From NCBI GenBank assembly GCA_947631155.1, contig CANRKG010000006.1, positions 1-64,000 on the forward strand: a DNA stretch of 64,000 nucleotides, read 5' to 3'. The notes below the pieces were generated by a model. The model did no database searches. It was not told the origin of the DNA and saw only the letters and a program-made list of their open reading frames with translations. This stretch comes from an uncultured Bacilli bacterium (GTDB lineage Bacteria; Bacillota_I; Bacilli_A; RF39; UBA660). The stretch's first letter is position 1. Every line of letters starts with the position of its first letter. Of this stretch, positions 29,041 to 39,296 are shown piece after piece. The position numbers were made by a program, and so were the translations under genes.

Positions 29041-30420
29041 TTAATCTCGAAAATAAGACAATATACCTTTCTTTCTTATTAAATGAGGAATACTTTCATC
29101 ACTTGTAATGGAATAAATAATAGTATTGGATAAGTTATATGTATTTCCATATTTCAAAAAATACTTTGATTTTGGATATTTTTGATCAATCATAACTACA
29201 GGTACTTCAAGTGAATAATCTAATTTTACTCTCTTATCTACACCAACTAAATAATCTTCTTTATAAATTCCATAAACTGAAGAAATAAACATATTATAAC
29301 TATTTTGATCACATAAATTATAAATTTGATCAATTTTATCATCAAGATCCATTAAAAAATCTTTCAATTTACCAATTTCTTTAAATGATTCTAAATCGTA
29401 ATCAAAAATAATTAAATGATATGGTGATAAAACTATTTTTTCAAGATCCAAGTCTTTACTATTTATATCCATGTACTCTATATTATTACTTTTTACATCT
29501 TTAAGACCATTAAAGCTATAATTAATATTTGGAATTCTATCATTAGTAGTTAACATTAAACATTTTAAATGAAGCTGCTCTAACTTTTTATTAAAGAAAT
29601 CTAAAGGTGCAATTTCTTCATAAATATTAATAGCATATGAAAATGCTTTCATTGGAAATAATGTATATAACTTTACATTACGTAACTTTTTAATAAATTC
29701 ATTACAATCTACATCCTCGTAATTTAAGAATAATGCAATATCATTATTTTGTAATTTAAACCCAGGATGAATATAAAATGGTTCTAATTCTCGGGGTACT
29801 ATTTCTTTAGTAATGGAATAATTTACTTTTCTAGTATAGTCAGGCCATTTTTCACCTAATTCCTTACTAAGTAAATAATAATACTGTTCTTTATTAATAA
29901 TTCTTTCTCCACCTACTATACCAATTTCAACATTTTTATATAAAGTTAATTTTTCTTCTATTTTTTTTAACATATTTAGTATTGGAGTATAACCTAAACA
30001 CTCTTTTTGACGCAAAATTGTATGAATAAAGATAGGAAAATTTCCTTTCGTTTTTAAAACATCAATAATTTTAAATACCTGGTTAATAACTGATTCATTA
30101 TCTAAAAAACAAAATAAATGGACTTTAGTATTATTATTTATGGCATCTGCTGCTATACTTAAAATAGTATTATTATTGGCAAAATTAGTATCATTTTCTA
30201 ATCGATGATAAGTTGGTAATAAATCATTACCTAAACTAAAATTTCGATATCCATTTTTATAATTGTAATTAATATTTTCAATATTGGAACTAATATAATT
30301 TCCCATTAACATAGATAAATTAGGCATTAAGTTATTAAATTTTATATCAAAAGAATCTTTAGAAGCAACACCTAAACCATTAATTAAAAATAAAATTGTC
30401 TTTGTTATATCATTTGGCAT
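29041..30420 (-). CDS. Alkaline-phosphatase-superfamily-like protein (iPGM-like, possibly inactive)
   Basis: ILFLINGLGVASKDSFDIKFNNLMPNLSMLM resembles the iPGM/phosphopentomutase N-terminus, without canonical metal ligands. Confidence 0.55.
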   Translation of the reverse strand: MPNDITKTILFLINGLGVASKDSFDIKFNNLMPNLSMLMGNYISSNIENINYNYKNGYRNFSLGNDLLPTYHRLENDTNFANNNTILSIAADAINNNTKVHLFCFLDNESVINQVFKIIDVLKTKGNFPIFIHTILRQKECLGYTPILNMLKKIEEKLTLYKNVEIGIVGGERIINKEQYYYLLSKELGEKWPDYTRKVNYSITKEIVPRELEPFYIHPGFKLQNNDIALFLNYEDVDCNEFIKKLRNVKLYTLFPMKAFSYAINIYEEIAPLDFFNKKLEQLHLKCLMLTTNDRIPNINYSFNGLKDVKSNNIEYMDINSKDLDLEKIVLSPYHLIIFDYDLESFKEIGKLKDFLMDLDDKIDQIYNLCDQNSYNMFISSVYGIYKEDYLVGVDKRVKLDYSLEVPVVMIDQKYPKSKYFLKYGNTYNLSNTIIYSITSDESIPHLIRKKGILSYFRD

Positions 30421-30468
30421 TTTATCACCCTCTTATATCTATTTCACAATATATTATATCTTCTACAT

Positions 30469-30491
30469 AAAAAAACACTGAAAGTGTTTTT
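30469..30491 (-). terminator. Rho-independent terminator
   Basis: AAAAACACT-GAA-AGTGTTTTT. Confidence 0.7.
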
Positions 30492-30957
30492 ATTTTAAAT
30501 CCGTTAACTTGTATTCTTTAATAAATGTGTCAACTGCTTTTGTATTATCAATATTAATAATATTAGAATACATAACTCCATCTTTAATATATATTATAGC
30601 TGGATAATTAAAATCAGGTGGATTAATTGTTAGTGAAGTTAAAAAATTCTCATATTTCTTATCTGAATAGTTTTTAACATCATAGCTCATATAATCAATG
30701 TTTTGTTTATCTAAGTGTTTTTTAATTGTTTTACAATTACTACATTTTTTAGAATCACTATTCCATACATATAAAACTGTAGTTTGAGCATCCTTAACAA
30801 CCTTGTCTAATTCTTCAGTAGTCGCTGTTTTATTATTACCTAAAAAACTCATTATTAAATATACTAATAATATTACAACCAAAATTGTTACAACTAAAAC
30901 AAATATTTTTTTATTTTCGTCTGTTGTTTTTAAATTTTTTTCTTCTTTATCTGCCAT
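30490..30957 (-). CDS. Membrane-anchored thioredoxin-like protein
   Basis: N-terminal TM, VLYVWNSDSKKCSNCKTIKKHLD (CxxC). Confidence 0.75.
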   Translation of the reverse strand: MADKEEKNLKTTDENKKIFVLVVTILVVILLVYLIMSFLGNNKTATTEELDKVVKDAQTTVLYVWNSDSKKCSNCKTIKKHLDKQNIDYMSYDVKNYSDKKYENFLTSLTINPPDFNYPAIIYIKDGVMYSNIINIDNTKAVDTFIKEYKLTDLK

Positions 30958-31167
30958 TTTTATTTCCTCCTCTTACATCAGATAACTGAAAAATTAACTT
31001 TTCTAATAATAGTTAAATATCAATTACTATATAAAATATTATTTCCAAATTTTGTATAAAAATACAATTCATTATTAATATTTATTACCATTAAAAGTAA
31101 AAGTTTAATATTAATAGACTACTTAATATTCATATCATCTATTATAAATACACTATACTATAAAATT

Positions 31168-31200
31168 AAAAAAAAATAAATACTAAATATTTATTTTTTT
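31168..31200. terminator. AT-only inverted repeat, probable terminator
   Basis: AAAAAAATAAATA-CTAAA-TATTTATTTTTTT. Confidence 0.55.
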
Positions 31201-32210
31201 AAATTATCTAACTTCTCTAGAGTTTCTTTAAATGATTTGACTCCGATTATTTGAATTTTTAAATTTCTCTTCTTTTGAAGTTTTATACATTCAGCATAAT
31301 TTTCATCTTGTGGAACAATAAATACATCTGCTTTCTTTTTAGCAGCTCCTAATAATTTATATTTAACTTCTCCTATAGGTAAAATATTACCTTCACTATC
31401 AATTTCTCCAGTTCCTGCAATGGTTAGACCTTTAGTAATATCTTTTTTTGTTAATTTATTATAAATATCTAATGTTTCAATAATACCCCCACTTGGTCCT
31501 GACTCACTCTTTTTAAATTTAATTTTTATTTTAGGATCTGTTTTATATTGATGGACTTCATTAACATATATACCTAATATTAATTTATTATCTTTTTTGT
31601 ATAAAGTAGCAGGTACTTCTTTATTTTTGTTATTTCTTTTTACTAATATTTTTAAAGTAGTATTTTCCTGATACTTTGCAAGTATATTTTTAAACGAATC
31701 GACATTATTTATTTCTTTACCATCAACTTTTAATATTTGATCCCCAACTTTTAAATTACTTTTAGTATCTTTATCAACATAATAAATATATAATTCTGAG
31801 TTTACCACTTCATATGCTTTTCCGGCAGCTAAATAAGCATTTTTAATAGCGTTATCATGGGCATTTAATAATTCAATATTACTTCTAAAATTAACATCAT
31901 TTAAATCTTCTTCATCATCATAAGTATAAGAACTTACTTTTATTCTTTTCCAATCTGGAATTATATAACTTAATATATATGTAGCTACAGTTCCATTAGC
32001 TTCACTAACATAAGCTAGATTAAAACTTCCCTTTGTCTGATAGGCATTTTCTACTTCAATTCTATTTCCTACTTTCATAATGCCACCACCTGTAACAATA
32101 TAATAATCTAGTGGCCACATTAAAAAAATATATAGTAATAAATAAAATATTATACTTTTATAATATTCTTTAATAAATCTTCTTACTTTTTCATAAAAAT
32201 TAGTAAACAT
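31191..32210 (-). CDS. PDZ-Lon (S16) membrane protease, YlbL-like
   Basis: YYIVTGGGIMKVGNRI, PDZ (LKVGDQILKVDGKEI), SESGPSGGIIETLDIYNKL and GEVKYKLLGAAKKKADVFIVP Ser-Lys dyad region. Confidence 0.92.
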   Translation of the reverse strand: MFTNFYEKVRRFIKEYYKSIIFYLLLYIFLMWPLDYYIVTGGGIMKVGNRIEVENAYQTKGSFNLAYVSEANGTVATYILSYIIPDWKRIKVSSYTYDDEEDLNDVNFRSNIELLNAHDNAIKNAYLAAGKAYEVVNSELYIYYVDKDTKSNLKVGDQILKVDGKEINNVDSFKNILAKYQENTTLKILVKRNNKNKEVPATLYKKDNKLILGIYVNEVHQYKTDPKIKIKFKKSESGPSGGIIETLDIYNKLTKKDITKGLTIAGTGEIDSEGNILPIGEVKYKLLGAAKKKADVFIVPQDENYAECIKLQKKRNLKIQIIGVKSFKETLEKLDNLKK

Positions 32211-32255
32211 TAAATCAGTCCTTTATGTTTAATTATATCAGAAAGTTGGGAAATT

Positions 32256-33173
32256 ATGAAAAATAAATTAATTCAAGTAGTAATATTTGTCATATTTTTG
32301 TCATTAATAATAAATCCGCATCTTATTACAAGTGAAATCCTTGAAGCTTTAAAAGTATTCATCTATACTTTATTTCCTTCGATCTTTCCTTTTTTTCTTA
32401 TTAGTGATTTATTAATTAATTATAATTTCTGTAATACTTTAAATAAGTATTTTTCTAAAATAAGTAATTCTTTATTTCATACTTCTAACGCCTCTAATTT
32501 TGTTATTATCATGAGTATGTTTTCTGGTTTTCCAAGTGGTGCTAAATATATTAAAACACTACTTAATAAAGGTTTACTTAATATTAATCAAGCGAACTAT
32601 TTAATTACTTTTACACATTTTGCTAATCCTTTATTTATTCTGGCAGTGTCTAGTCATCTTTTTAATAATTCAAAGATTGGTTATTTAATAATTATATCCC
32701 ATATTATAGCAAATATAATAATCGCGATTATTATAAGACCAAAGGAAAAAGAAAAAATTCAACAATTACAACTAAATGAAATAGAACCTTTTTCTGTTAA
32801 TCTAGCCAATTCAATTAAATCTTCTCTTGATTTGTTAACATTAATTTTAGGTAATACTTGTTTTTTCTTTATAATTACTAAATTAATCACAACATATTTC
32901 AATTTAGGAACCTTACCTACTATCTTTATTAATGGATTTTTTGATATGACTAAAGGTATTCAAAGTATTTCTCTACTATCTAGTCCTAATTTATTTAAAG
33001 GAATATTAATTCTAACCTTTATTTGTTTTGGTGGAATTAATGTTCATATGCAAGTTCTTGATATTATTAATAAAACTAAAATTAAATATAGAAATTTTCT
33101 ATTAGGTAGAATCTCTCAGTTAGCTATTTCCTCTTTTTTATTCTTTGTCCTATATTATTGTGTTATTTATTAA
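32256..33173 (+). CDS. Sporulation integral membrane protein YlbJ-like
   Basis: LFPSIFPFFLISDLL, MSMFSGFPSGAKYIKTLL, FGGINVHMQVLDII; divergent from ylbL-like gene. Confidence 0.85.
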   Translation: MKNKLIQVVIFVIFLSLIINPHLITSEILEALKVFIYTLFPSIFPFFLISDLLINYNFCNTLNKYFSKISNSLFHTSNASNFVIIMSMFSGFPSGAKYIKTLLNKGLLNINQANYLITFTHFANPLFILAVSSHLFNNSKIGYLIIISHIIANIIIAIIIRPKEKEKIQQLQLNEIEPFSVNLANSIKSSLDLLTLILGNTCFFFIITKLITTYFNLGTLPTIFINGFFDMTKGIQSISLLSSPNLFKGILILTFICFGGINVHMQVLDIINKTKIKYRNFLLGRISQLAISSFLFFVLYYCVIY

Positions 33174-33744
33174 TAGGTTCAACAATATCGATAACTGAAT
33201 ATCTATTACCTAAATCCGGTTGCGTTAAACCAACATAAAGTTTGAAATATTCTTCATCTGATCTAGAATATTTAATTAAATTAAGTCTTAAATTTGGTAC
33301 TTTAGGGATTGGAAACTTTTCTAATGGTTCAGATTTTCCTGGTTTATAATATGCATATGTAATATAATCATTGTAGAAATTATTGTTTTCATCGGAATCG
33401 TTATTATCTTTAAAAATTTCAATTATAATATAATGATTAGATTCGAATTCTGACTTATTTAAATATAGTGTAACTTTTAATACTTCACTAGAAGATGAAT
33501 TTTCTTCGGAGAAATCTACACTTCTAATACCTTCCCCTGTTATAATTCCATCTTCAATAGTCTTCATAACTGAATTTTTGTAAGTTGTCACAGAGTTTTT
33601 ATAAGATGCTATAGTCTGTTTATCACTTTGATTATTCACTACTTTAAACATAGAAACTACTACAACAGAAACAATGGAAAAACAAACTAATATTTCAACT
33701 GCAGTAAGTCCTTTATTATTTAATTTTTTAACCATGTAAATCAA
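33163..33744 (-). CDS. Type IV pilin-like prepilin
   Basis: KKLNNKGLTAVEILVCFSIVSVVVVSM class III signal peptide. Confidence 0.8.
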   Translation of the reverse strand: MIYMVKKLNNKGLTAVEILVCFSIVSVVVVSMFKVVNNQSDKQTIASYKNSVTTYKNSVMKTIEDGIITGEGIRSVDFSEENSSSSEVLKVTLYLNKSEFESNHYIIIEIFKDNNDSDENNNFYNDYITYAYYKPGKSEPLEKFPIPKVPNLRLNLIKYSRSDEEYFKLYVGLTQPDLGNRYSVIDIVEPINK

Positions 33745-34261
33745 CTCCTAAAGTAGCGTATTTATAAATATCATATGAATTACTACTACCTGATTCATCA
33801 ACTGTTTCTTTATATTCCACTATAATTCTTCCATTATACTGATACTGATTTTCTTTATAATCAGGTAAATATTCTACATATTCTTTCATGCCAGCACTAA
33901 TCGATGAATTATTTTTTATTTTGCTTTTAACATCGGCTATATTATAAGTAGTAATTATTAATGAATTAATTCCTAAACTATTCCATATATTGTCGCACGG
34001 AACACCTAATCTATTACTAAATGCATTGACATATTTTATATATTCATAAGAATTATTAATATTTAGTCCATTACTTTCAATGAATTTTTTTAAAGTATTA
34101 GTTTTATATACACTTTCAATAGCATCGTAATTTTCACGTTTTTCATATTCACCAATTAATGGATAATAATTTACATATACTAAAGTAAAAATACCTAAGA
34201 CAAATACAGATACAACAAGTGTTTCTACTAAAGCAAAGCCCTGATTATTCAATTTTTTCAT
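33728..34261 (-). CDS. Type IV pilin-like prepilin
   Basis: MKKLNNQGFALVETLVVSVFVLGIF class III signal peptide. Confidence 0.8.
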   Translation of the reverse strand: MKKLNNQGFALVETLVVSVFVLGIFTLVYVNYYPLIGEYEKRENYDAIESVYKTNTLKKFIESNGLNINNSYEYIKYVNAFSNRLGVPCDNIWNSLGINSLIITTYNIADVKSKIKNNSSISAGMKEYVEYLPDYKENQYQYNGRIIVEYKETVDESGSSNSYDIYKYATLGVDLHG

Positions 34262-34355
34262 TTTTTAAAGTCCACTCCTTGATATTATACTAAATATATT
34301 ATATAATAAGATAAGATAAAATACCATAGAAAGTAGACAAAAAGGGGTTGAAAAT

Positions 34356-36179
34356 ATGGTTACATTTGATTATAAGAAAACTCCCATTACCCAAATTGCT
34401 GATTATATTATTATGTATGCTGCAAAAAGTGGAGCTAGTGATATCCATTTTGACCCTAAAGAAAATGGTCTAATGGTAAGAATTAGAATAGATGGGGATT
34501 TACAAGATTATACTTTAATTCCAACTGAATATGAAAGAAATCTCACTACTAGATTAAAACTTTTAGCAAATATGAATATTACTGAAAGTAGACTTCCTCA
34601 AGATGGTGCAATTAAACGTCAATTTGGAAAACTATATTTAGATATGCGTGTATCTTCTTTACCAACTAATGAGGGTGAGAAAATTGTTATTCGTATTTTA
34701 GACTACAGTCGTAGTTTACAGGGATTAGAACATTTAGGATTTTCGAAAAAGAACTTTTTAAAGATAAAAAGAATGATAGAAGTTCCTAATGGAATCATTT
34801 TAGTTACTGGTGCTACTGGTACTGGTAAAAGTACCACGACCTATTCTATTCTCCAAGCTTTAAATAAACCTGAAACTAATATTATAACCGTAGAAGATCC
34901 CATTGAAATGAATATTGAAGGTATGAACCAAGTACAAGTTAATAGTGAAATCGGGCTTGATTTTGCTACTGTTTTACGTTCAATTTTAAGACAAGATCCT
35001 AACATTATATTAATTGGAGAAATTCGTGATTCAGAAACTGCTAAAATAGCTGTTCGTGCTTCGATAACTGGTCATTTAGTTTTATCAACTATCCATACTA
35101 ATAATTCGTTATCAACCATTGAAAGACTTTTAGATATGGATGTAGAACGTTATTTATTATCAAGTGCCTTGACGGGAATTATTTCACAAAGGCTGGCTAA
35201 AACATTATGTCCAAAATGTAAAATCAAAAGACCAGCAACTCCATATGAAAAAAAAGTTTTTAGTAAAGTCTTAGATTTAGAAGTAGAAGAATTATTTGAT
35301 GCTAATCATGATGGATGTGACAATTGTCATGGCGGATATAAAGGCAGAACCGCTATTCAAGAAGTTCTAGAAATTGATGATGATATTAGAGATGCTTTAA
35401 ATAATGAAGACTTAGTCAAAGAAGACTTAAGAAGAATGGTCTATACTTCTAATGTTACTACACTTCTTCAAGACGGCTTAGAAAAGGTTTTAGAAGGTAT
35501 AACCAGTTTTGAAGAAATATATAGAATTATTGAAATTGATTCAGATACTGATGAAGATTATGGAACAGAATTAACTGAAATAGAAAAAGAAGAACGTGCT
35601 AAAAAAAGTCAAGAAAAAGAAAAAGAAAAAACTAGTACAGAGGTAGCTAATGCTGATGATACTACTAATAACAACGAAAATGATAAAGCCGTTATGAGTG
35701 CTATTGAATCTTTAGCCACTAATCAAGCTAATGCTAATCAAGCTAATTCTGATCAAGTAGAATCTATTTTAAATCAAAGAAATGATGAACCAAAATCTCC
35801 ATCAGATGTTGTTATTATTCCACCATATGTACCTGAATATCAAGATCCTCCTACTCCTCAAGTTCAAAATCCACAGGATAATGAACCTACTTTATCCTTT
35901 AATAATATTTCTTTTTCTAATATTTCTAATTCACCAAGTGCACCTTCAAATACACAACCAACTAATTTAAATAGTATTCCTAGCCAACCATTTATGCAAG
36001 CACCACTTACCTATCCAACTATTATAACTTCTACTCCAAAAATTATTCCGCAAAATAATAGTTTACCTAGTTTAATTCCAAGTAGTAATGCCCCTCATTT
36101 AGTTCCCCAACCAAATACAACAGTTTCCGATATCAGTTTTTCCAACAATAATGCCGAAATAGAAAAAGACATTAATTAA
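34356..36179 (+). CDS. GspE/PilB/ComGA-type secretion ATPase with disordered C-terminal tail
   Basis: GATGTGKSTTTYSIL Walker A, EDPIEMNIEGMNQVQVN, RSILRQDPNIILIGEIRDSETA, CPKC/CDNC zinc site; about 200 aa Asn/Pro/Ser/Gln-rich tail. Confidence 0.93.
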   Translation: MVTFDYKKTPITQIADYIIMYAAKSGASDIHFDPKENGLMVRIRIDGDLQDYTLIPTEYERNLTTRLKLLANMNITESRLPQDGAIKRQFGKLYLDMRVSSLPTNEGEKIVIRILDYSRSLQGLEHLGFSKKNFLKIKRMIEVPNGIILVTGATGTGKSTTTYSILQALNKPETNIITVEDPIEMNIEGMNQVQVNSEIGLDFATVLRSILRQDPNIILIGEIRDSETAKIAVRASITGHLVLSTIHTNNSLSTIERLLDMDVERYLLSSALTGIISQRLAKTLCPKCKIKRPATPYEKKVFSKVLDLEVEELFDANHDGCDNCHGGYKGRTAIQEVLEIDDDIRDALNNEDLVKEDLRRMVYTSNVTTLLQDGLEKVLEGITSFEEIYRIIEIDSDTDEDYGTELTEIEKEERAKKSQEKEKEKTSTEVANADDTTNNNENDKAVMSAIESLATNQANANQANSDQVESILNQRNDEPKSPSDVVIIPPYVPEYQDPPTPQVQNPQDNEPTLSFNNISFSNISNSPSAPSNTQPTNLNSIPSQPFMQAPLTYPTIITSTPKIIPQNNSLPSLIPSSNAPHLVPQPNTTVSDISFSNNNAEIEKDIN

Positions 36180-36190
36180 TGCCTTTTTCT
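36161..36190. terminator. Bidirectional terminator
   Basis: AGAAAAAG / CTTTTTCT arms enclosing CATTAATTAATG. Confidence 0.6.
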
Positions 36191-36849
36191 TTTATTATTG
36201 ATATAATTTCTTGCTGAATCTCTTCAATTGTTTTTAATTTGTTATTTAATACACATTCTACCTTATCCCAATTATATAACTCAGATAATTCAATATAGGC
36301 TTTTTCCGCATTTTTTAAAAAGTTCTCATCTTTTTCATTATCATCAATATCAGATCTATTTTTTTGTAATTGTTTAGCGAAAATATAAGGAACGTGTAAA
36401 AAAATAGTAATATCTGGTTTGGGTAATTTTAAAAGCCAAAATTCTAGTTTATCAATCCACTGATACATATTAAATCTCTCATCAGGATCTTCTATTTTTC
36501 CTCCTTGATTAGCCAGATTAGAAGTAGTATATCTATCTAATATAACAATAAAACCATCATTTAGATATTTCTCAATTTTAGAATAATTGTATTTTCGATC
36601 AGCAGCATAATAAAGACTAGAAATATAAGGACTAACATTGGCAGATCCTTCTGTAAAATAAGACTTACATATTTCTTCTTTACCTAAATAAGGACCTCCC
36701 ACTATTTTACCCGTTGGCGTTTCATAAGCAGGAAAGCTCATTCTAATACTTTTTATATGTTGTTCATTTAAATACTTCTCTAATAATTTTGATTGAGTTT
36801 CTTTTCCAGAACAATCAGTTCCTTCTATTACAATTATTTTTCCTTTCAT
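36172..36849 (-). CDS. tmk: Thymidylate kinase
   Basis: KGKIIVIEGTDCSGKETQSKLLEKYL, ILDRYTTSNLANQGGK. Confidence 0.93.
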   Translation of the reverse strand: MKGKIIVIEGTDCSGKETQSKLLEKYLNEQHIKSIRMSFPAYETPTGKIVGGPYLGKEEICKSYFTEGSANVSPYISSLYYAADRKYNYSKIEKYLNDGFIVILDRYTTSNLANQGGKIEDPDERFNMYQWIDKLEFWLLKLPKPDITIFLHVPYIFAKQLQKNRSDIDDNEKDENFLKNAEKAYIELSELYNWDKVECVLNNKLKTIEEIQQEIISIIKEKGIN

Positions 36850-36860
36850 AATCTATTCCT

Positions 36861-37442
36861 TTATTCTATAATATTATCATCTTCATCAAACGGTAGTAAT
36901 ATACATTTACGACTAGCTAAAAAATCACACATATGAACAAAGTTTTGATATTTTGTTTTTGGTTTTTCTAAAACTTCATTTCCTTGATAATCCGTTGTCC
37001 AAGGTCCCATATGCGTTTTTATAACATCGCATACTAAGTTTCTTTCTGAATCAGTCAATTCTAAATTATCTTTATTTTCTTCAATATAATTAGCCATCAA
37101 AATAGGATGATCAAATTTAGTATATTTACTTTCTTCTTTACCAAGTTTCAATCCATCATGTAATAAAAGACCCATTAGCATTAAATCTTTTTCATCATCA
37201 GTATATTTATCTCCAATTGCTTTATCTGACAACAATTCATAGCCAATTCTAAAAGCGGCTTTAGTATGTCTTAATAATCCTCCTTCGCCTTGTGCATATT
37301 CAGGATGATATTTACCAGTTGAAGCTGCAGGAATCATAAAAAAATAATCTGGTAATTTATTAATCATATAAATTAATGATTTCTTAATCCTTTCATTTTT
37401 AATACAATCAAGTTCTTTAACAAAATATTCTTCATTATTCAT
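36861..37442 (-). CDS. HD-domain phosphohydrolase
   Basis: GGLLRHTKAAFRIGYELL, LMGLLLHDGLKLG. Confidence 0.82.
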   Translation of the reverse strand: MNNEEYFVKELDCIKNERIKKSLIYMINKLPDYFFMIPAASTGKYHPEYAQGEGGLLRHTKAAFRIGYELLSDKAIGDKYTDDEKDLMLMGLLLHDGLKLGKEESKYTKFDHPILMANYIEENKDNLELTDSERNLVCDVIKTHMGPWTTDYQGNEVLEKPKTKYQNFVHMCDFLASRKCILLPFDEDDNIIE

Positions 37443-37447
37443 AATTA

Positions 37448-38533
37448 CTACTCCTTTATAAAATTAATTAATATTTCATTACTAATATATAGTTTATCAA
37501 TTGGTATATAGATATTTCCATCATCACAAATTAATTTTTCTTGTAATAATTTTTTTATGGGAAAAACATCTTCTATATTTTTTTGATATTTATATTTAAA
37601 TTCTTGTTTATTTACTCCTTTAAGTAATCGCAATCCTAAAATCATTTCATAACTCATTATATCAGCTTTAGTTAAAATTTCATAATCTAAAATATATTCA
37701 TCATGTAAATATTTTGTTAAGCTTCGGGTATTATTAATTCTTTTATTTTTAAGATATGAAGAAGCTCCTAAACCAAAACCATAATAGTTCTTATTTTTCC
37801 AGTAACACAGATTATGTTTAGACTGATAATTTTCTAATGAAAAATTACTAATTTCATAATGAATATATTTATCTTTTAGCTTTTTACAAATTAATTGATA
37901 CATTGCTTCATCTAAGTCTTGCGAAATATAATCTACATTATTTATAGCTAATTTTGTATGGTCTTCAATTATTAAAGAGTAAGTAGAAATATGAGAAATA
38001 TTTAATGATAAAACAAAATCTATATCTTTTTCCAAATCAACCATAGTCTCTCCTGGTATCGCATACATTAAATCAACATTAATATTTTTAAAACCCATTT
38101 TTTTACAAAGAACAATAACATCTTTAACTTTCTTTTTAGATTCATTTCGTTCTAATAAAGCTAAATTCTTAGCATTAATTGATTCTAAACCAAAACTAAG
38201 TCTATTAATACCATTTTCTCTAAATAATTGTAACTTTTGCGGAGTAATAGTATCAAAATTACATTCTATTGTATATTCTATATTTTTATCTTTCTTTATT
38301 TTTTTTAAGATAGCAAACAGTTTATTAAGTTGACTTAAACTTAGACAAGAAGGAGTTCCCCCACCAATATAAATTGTTTCTAACAATTCATCTTTATAAA
38401 GGCTTTTTATTTCTCTTTCTAAATGCATTAAATAAGAATCCACTATTTTTTCATTTTTTAATAATTTACAAAAATCACAATAAGCACAAATACTATTACA
38501 AAAAGGTATATGAATATAACAATTTTTAATCAT
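37448..38533 (-). CDS. hemW: Radical SAM HemW-like (coproporphyrinogen oxidase-like)
   Basis: CYIHIPFCNSICAYCDFCK, IYIGGGTPSCLS, SFGLESINAKNLALLER. Confidence 0.92.
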   Translation of the reverse strand: MIKNCYIHIPFCNSICAYCDFCKLLKNEKIVDSYLMHLEREIKSLYKDELLETIYIGGGTPSCLSLSQLNKLFAILKKIKKDKNIEYTIECNFDTITPQKLQLFRENGINRLSFGLESINAKNLALLERNESKKKVKDVIVLCKKMGFKNINVDLMYAIPGETMVDLEKDIDFVLSLNISHISTYSLIIEDHTKLAINNVDYISQDLDEAMYQLICKKLKDKYIHYEISNFSLENYQSKHNLCYWKNKNYYGFGLGASSYLKNKRINNTRSLTKYLHDEYILDYEILTKADIMSYEMILGLRLLKGVNKQEFKYKYQKNIEDVFPIKKLLQEKLICDDGNIYIPIDKLYISNEILINFIKE

Positions 38534-38547
38534 ATTATCACCTATAA

Positions 38548-39285
38548 TTATACTGACTTGGCTGAACTGTCTTTAGCGTAATATGGATCATATATTTTCT
38601 TAGGTATTAATAAAGTATTAATTACAGCATTATCACCATCGATATTTACAGACTCTACTTTAGCAATATTCATAGTATTAATTAAGCATTCATATTGTTC
38701 TTTATTATAAGATGAATCTGCTATATAGGCTAAATCATCAAATTCTTCAGGTACTTTGTAGATAATTTCGACATTATAATTAATTCCTAAATCATTCTTT
38801 TTTTGATAAAAACTTGATTTTTCTAATAATGAAGTACTAACAAATCCTTTATCTAATAAATAATCACCTTCAAGTTCTTTTAATTCTTCGACTTTAGAAA
38901 TACCGTAATCTTTAAAGTAAGAAATATTGACACCTCTATACAGCAAACTATTACCAATTGAAGTTGGATGATTATTAATAAAATCTTTTATTTGTTCCGC
39001 TATGTCTAAAAATTCTTCTAATCTATCCATATTTCCATTTTCTTCATAATTCCAGTTTCCTCTAATTGCATTATTAATATGTTTATAATTCCATCCTGAA
39101 TATATAGATAATAATTCAGATTGTCTGTTATTCTGAAATATTGGTGTCATTAAAATCTGTTCTGCATTAGTATAATTAATATAATCTCTATTTAAGACTT
39201 CATTTAAATATGACATAATAGCTAACTGATTATCTTCATTCATAAATTTAAACATCGTATTAACAGTTTTATTTTTATACAACAT
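38548..39285 (-). CDS. ADP-ribosyltransferase exotoxin-like fold protein (R-S-QxE)
   Basis: YKHINNAIRGNWN, LLYRGVN, KGFVSTSLLEKSSF, SYNKEQYECLI; start trimmed to Met 12 nt after lepA stop. Confidence 0.75.
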   Translation of the reverse strand: MLYKNKTVNTMFKFMNEDNQLAIMSYLNEVLNRDYINYTNAEQILMTPIFQNNRQSELLSIYSGWNYKHINNAIRGNWNYEENGNMDRLEEFLDIAEQIKDFINNHPTSIGNSLLYRGVNISYFKDYGISKVEELKELEGDYLLDKGFVSTSLLEKSSFYQKKNDLGINYNVEIIYKVPEEFDDLAYIADSSYNKEQYECLINTMNIAKVESVNIDGDNAVINTLLIPKKIYDPYYAKDSSAKSV

Positions 39286-39296
39286 ACATCTCACCA

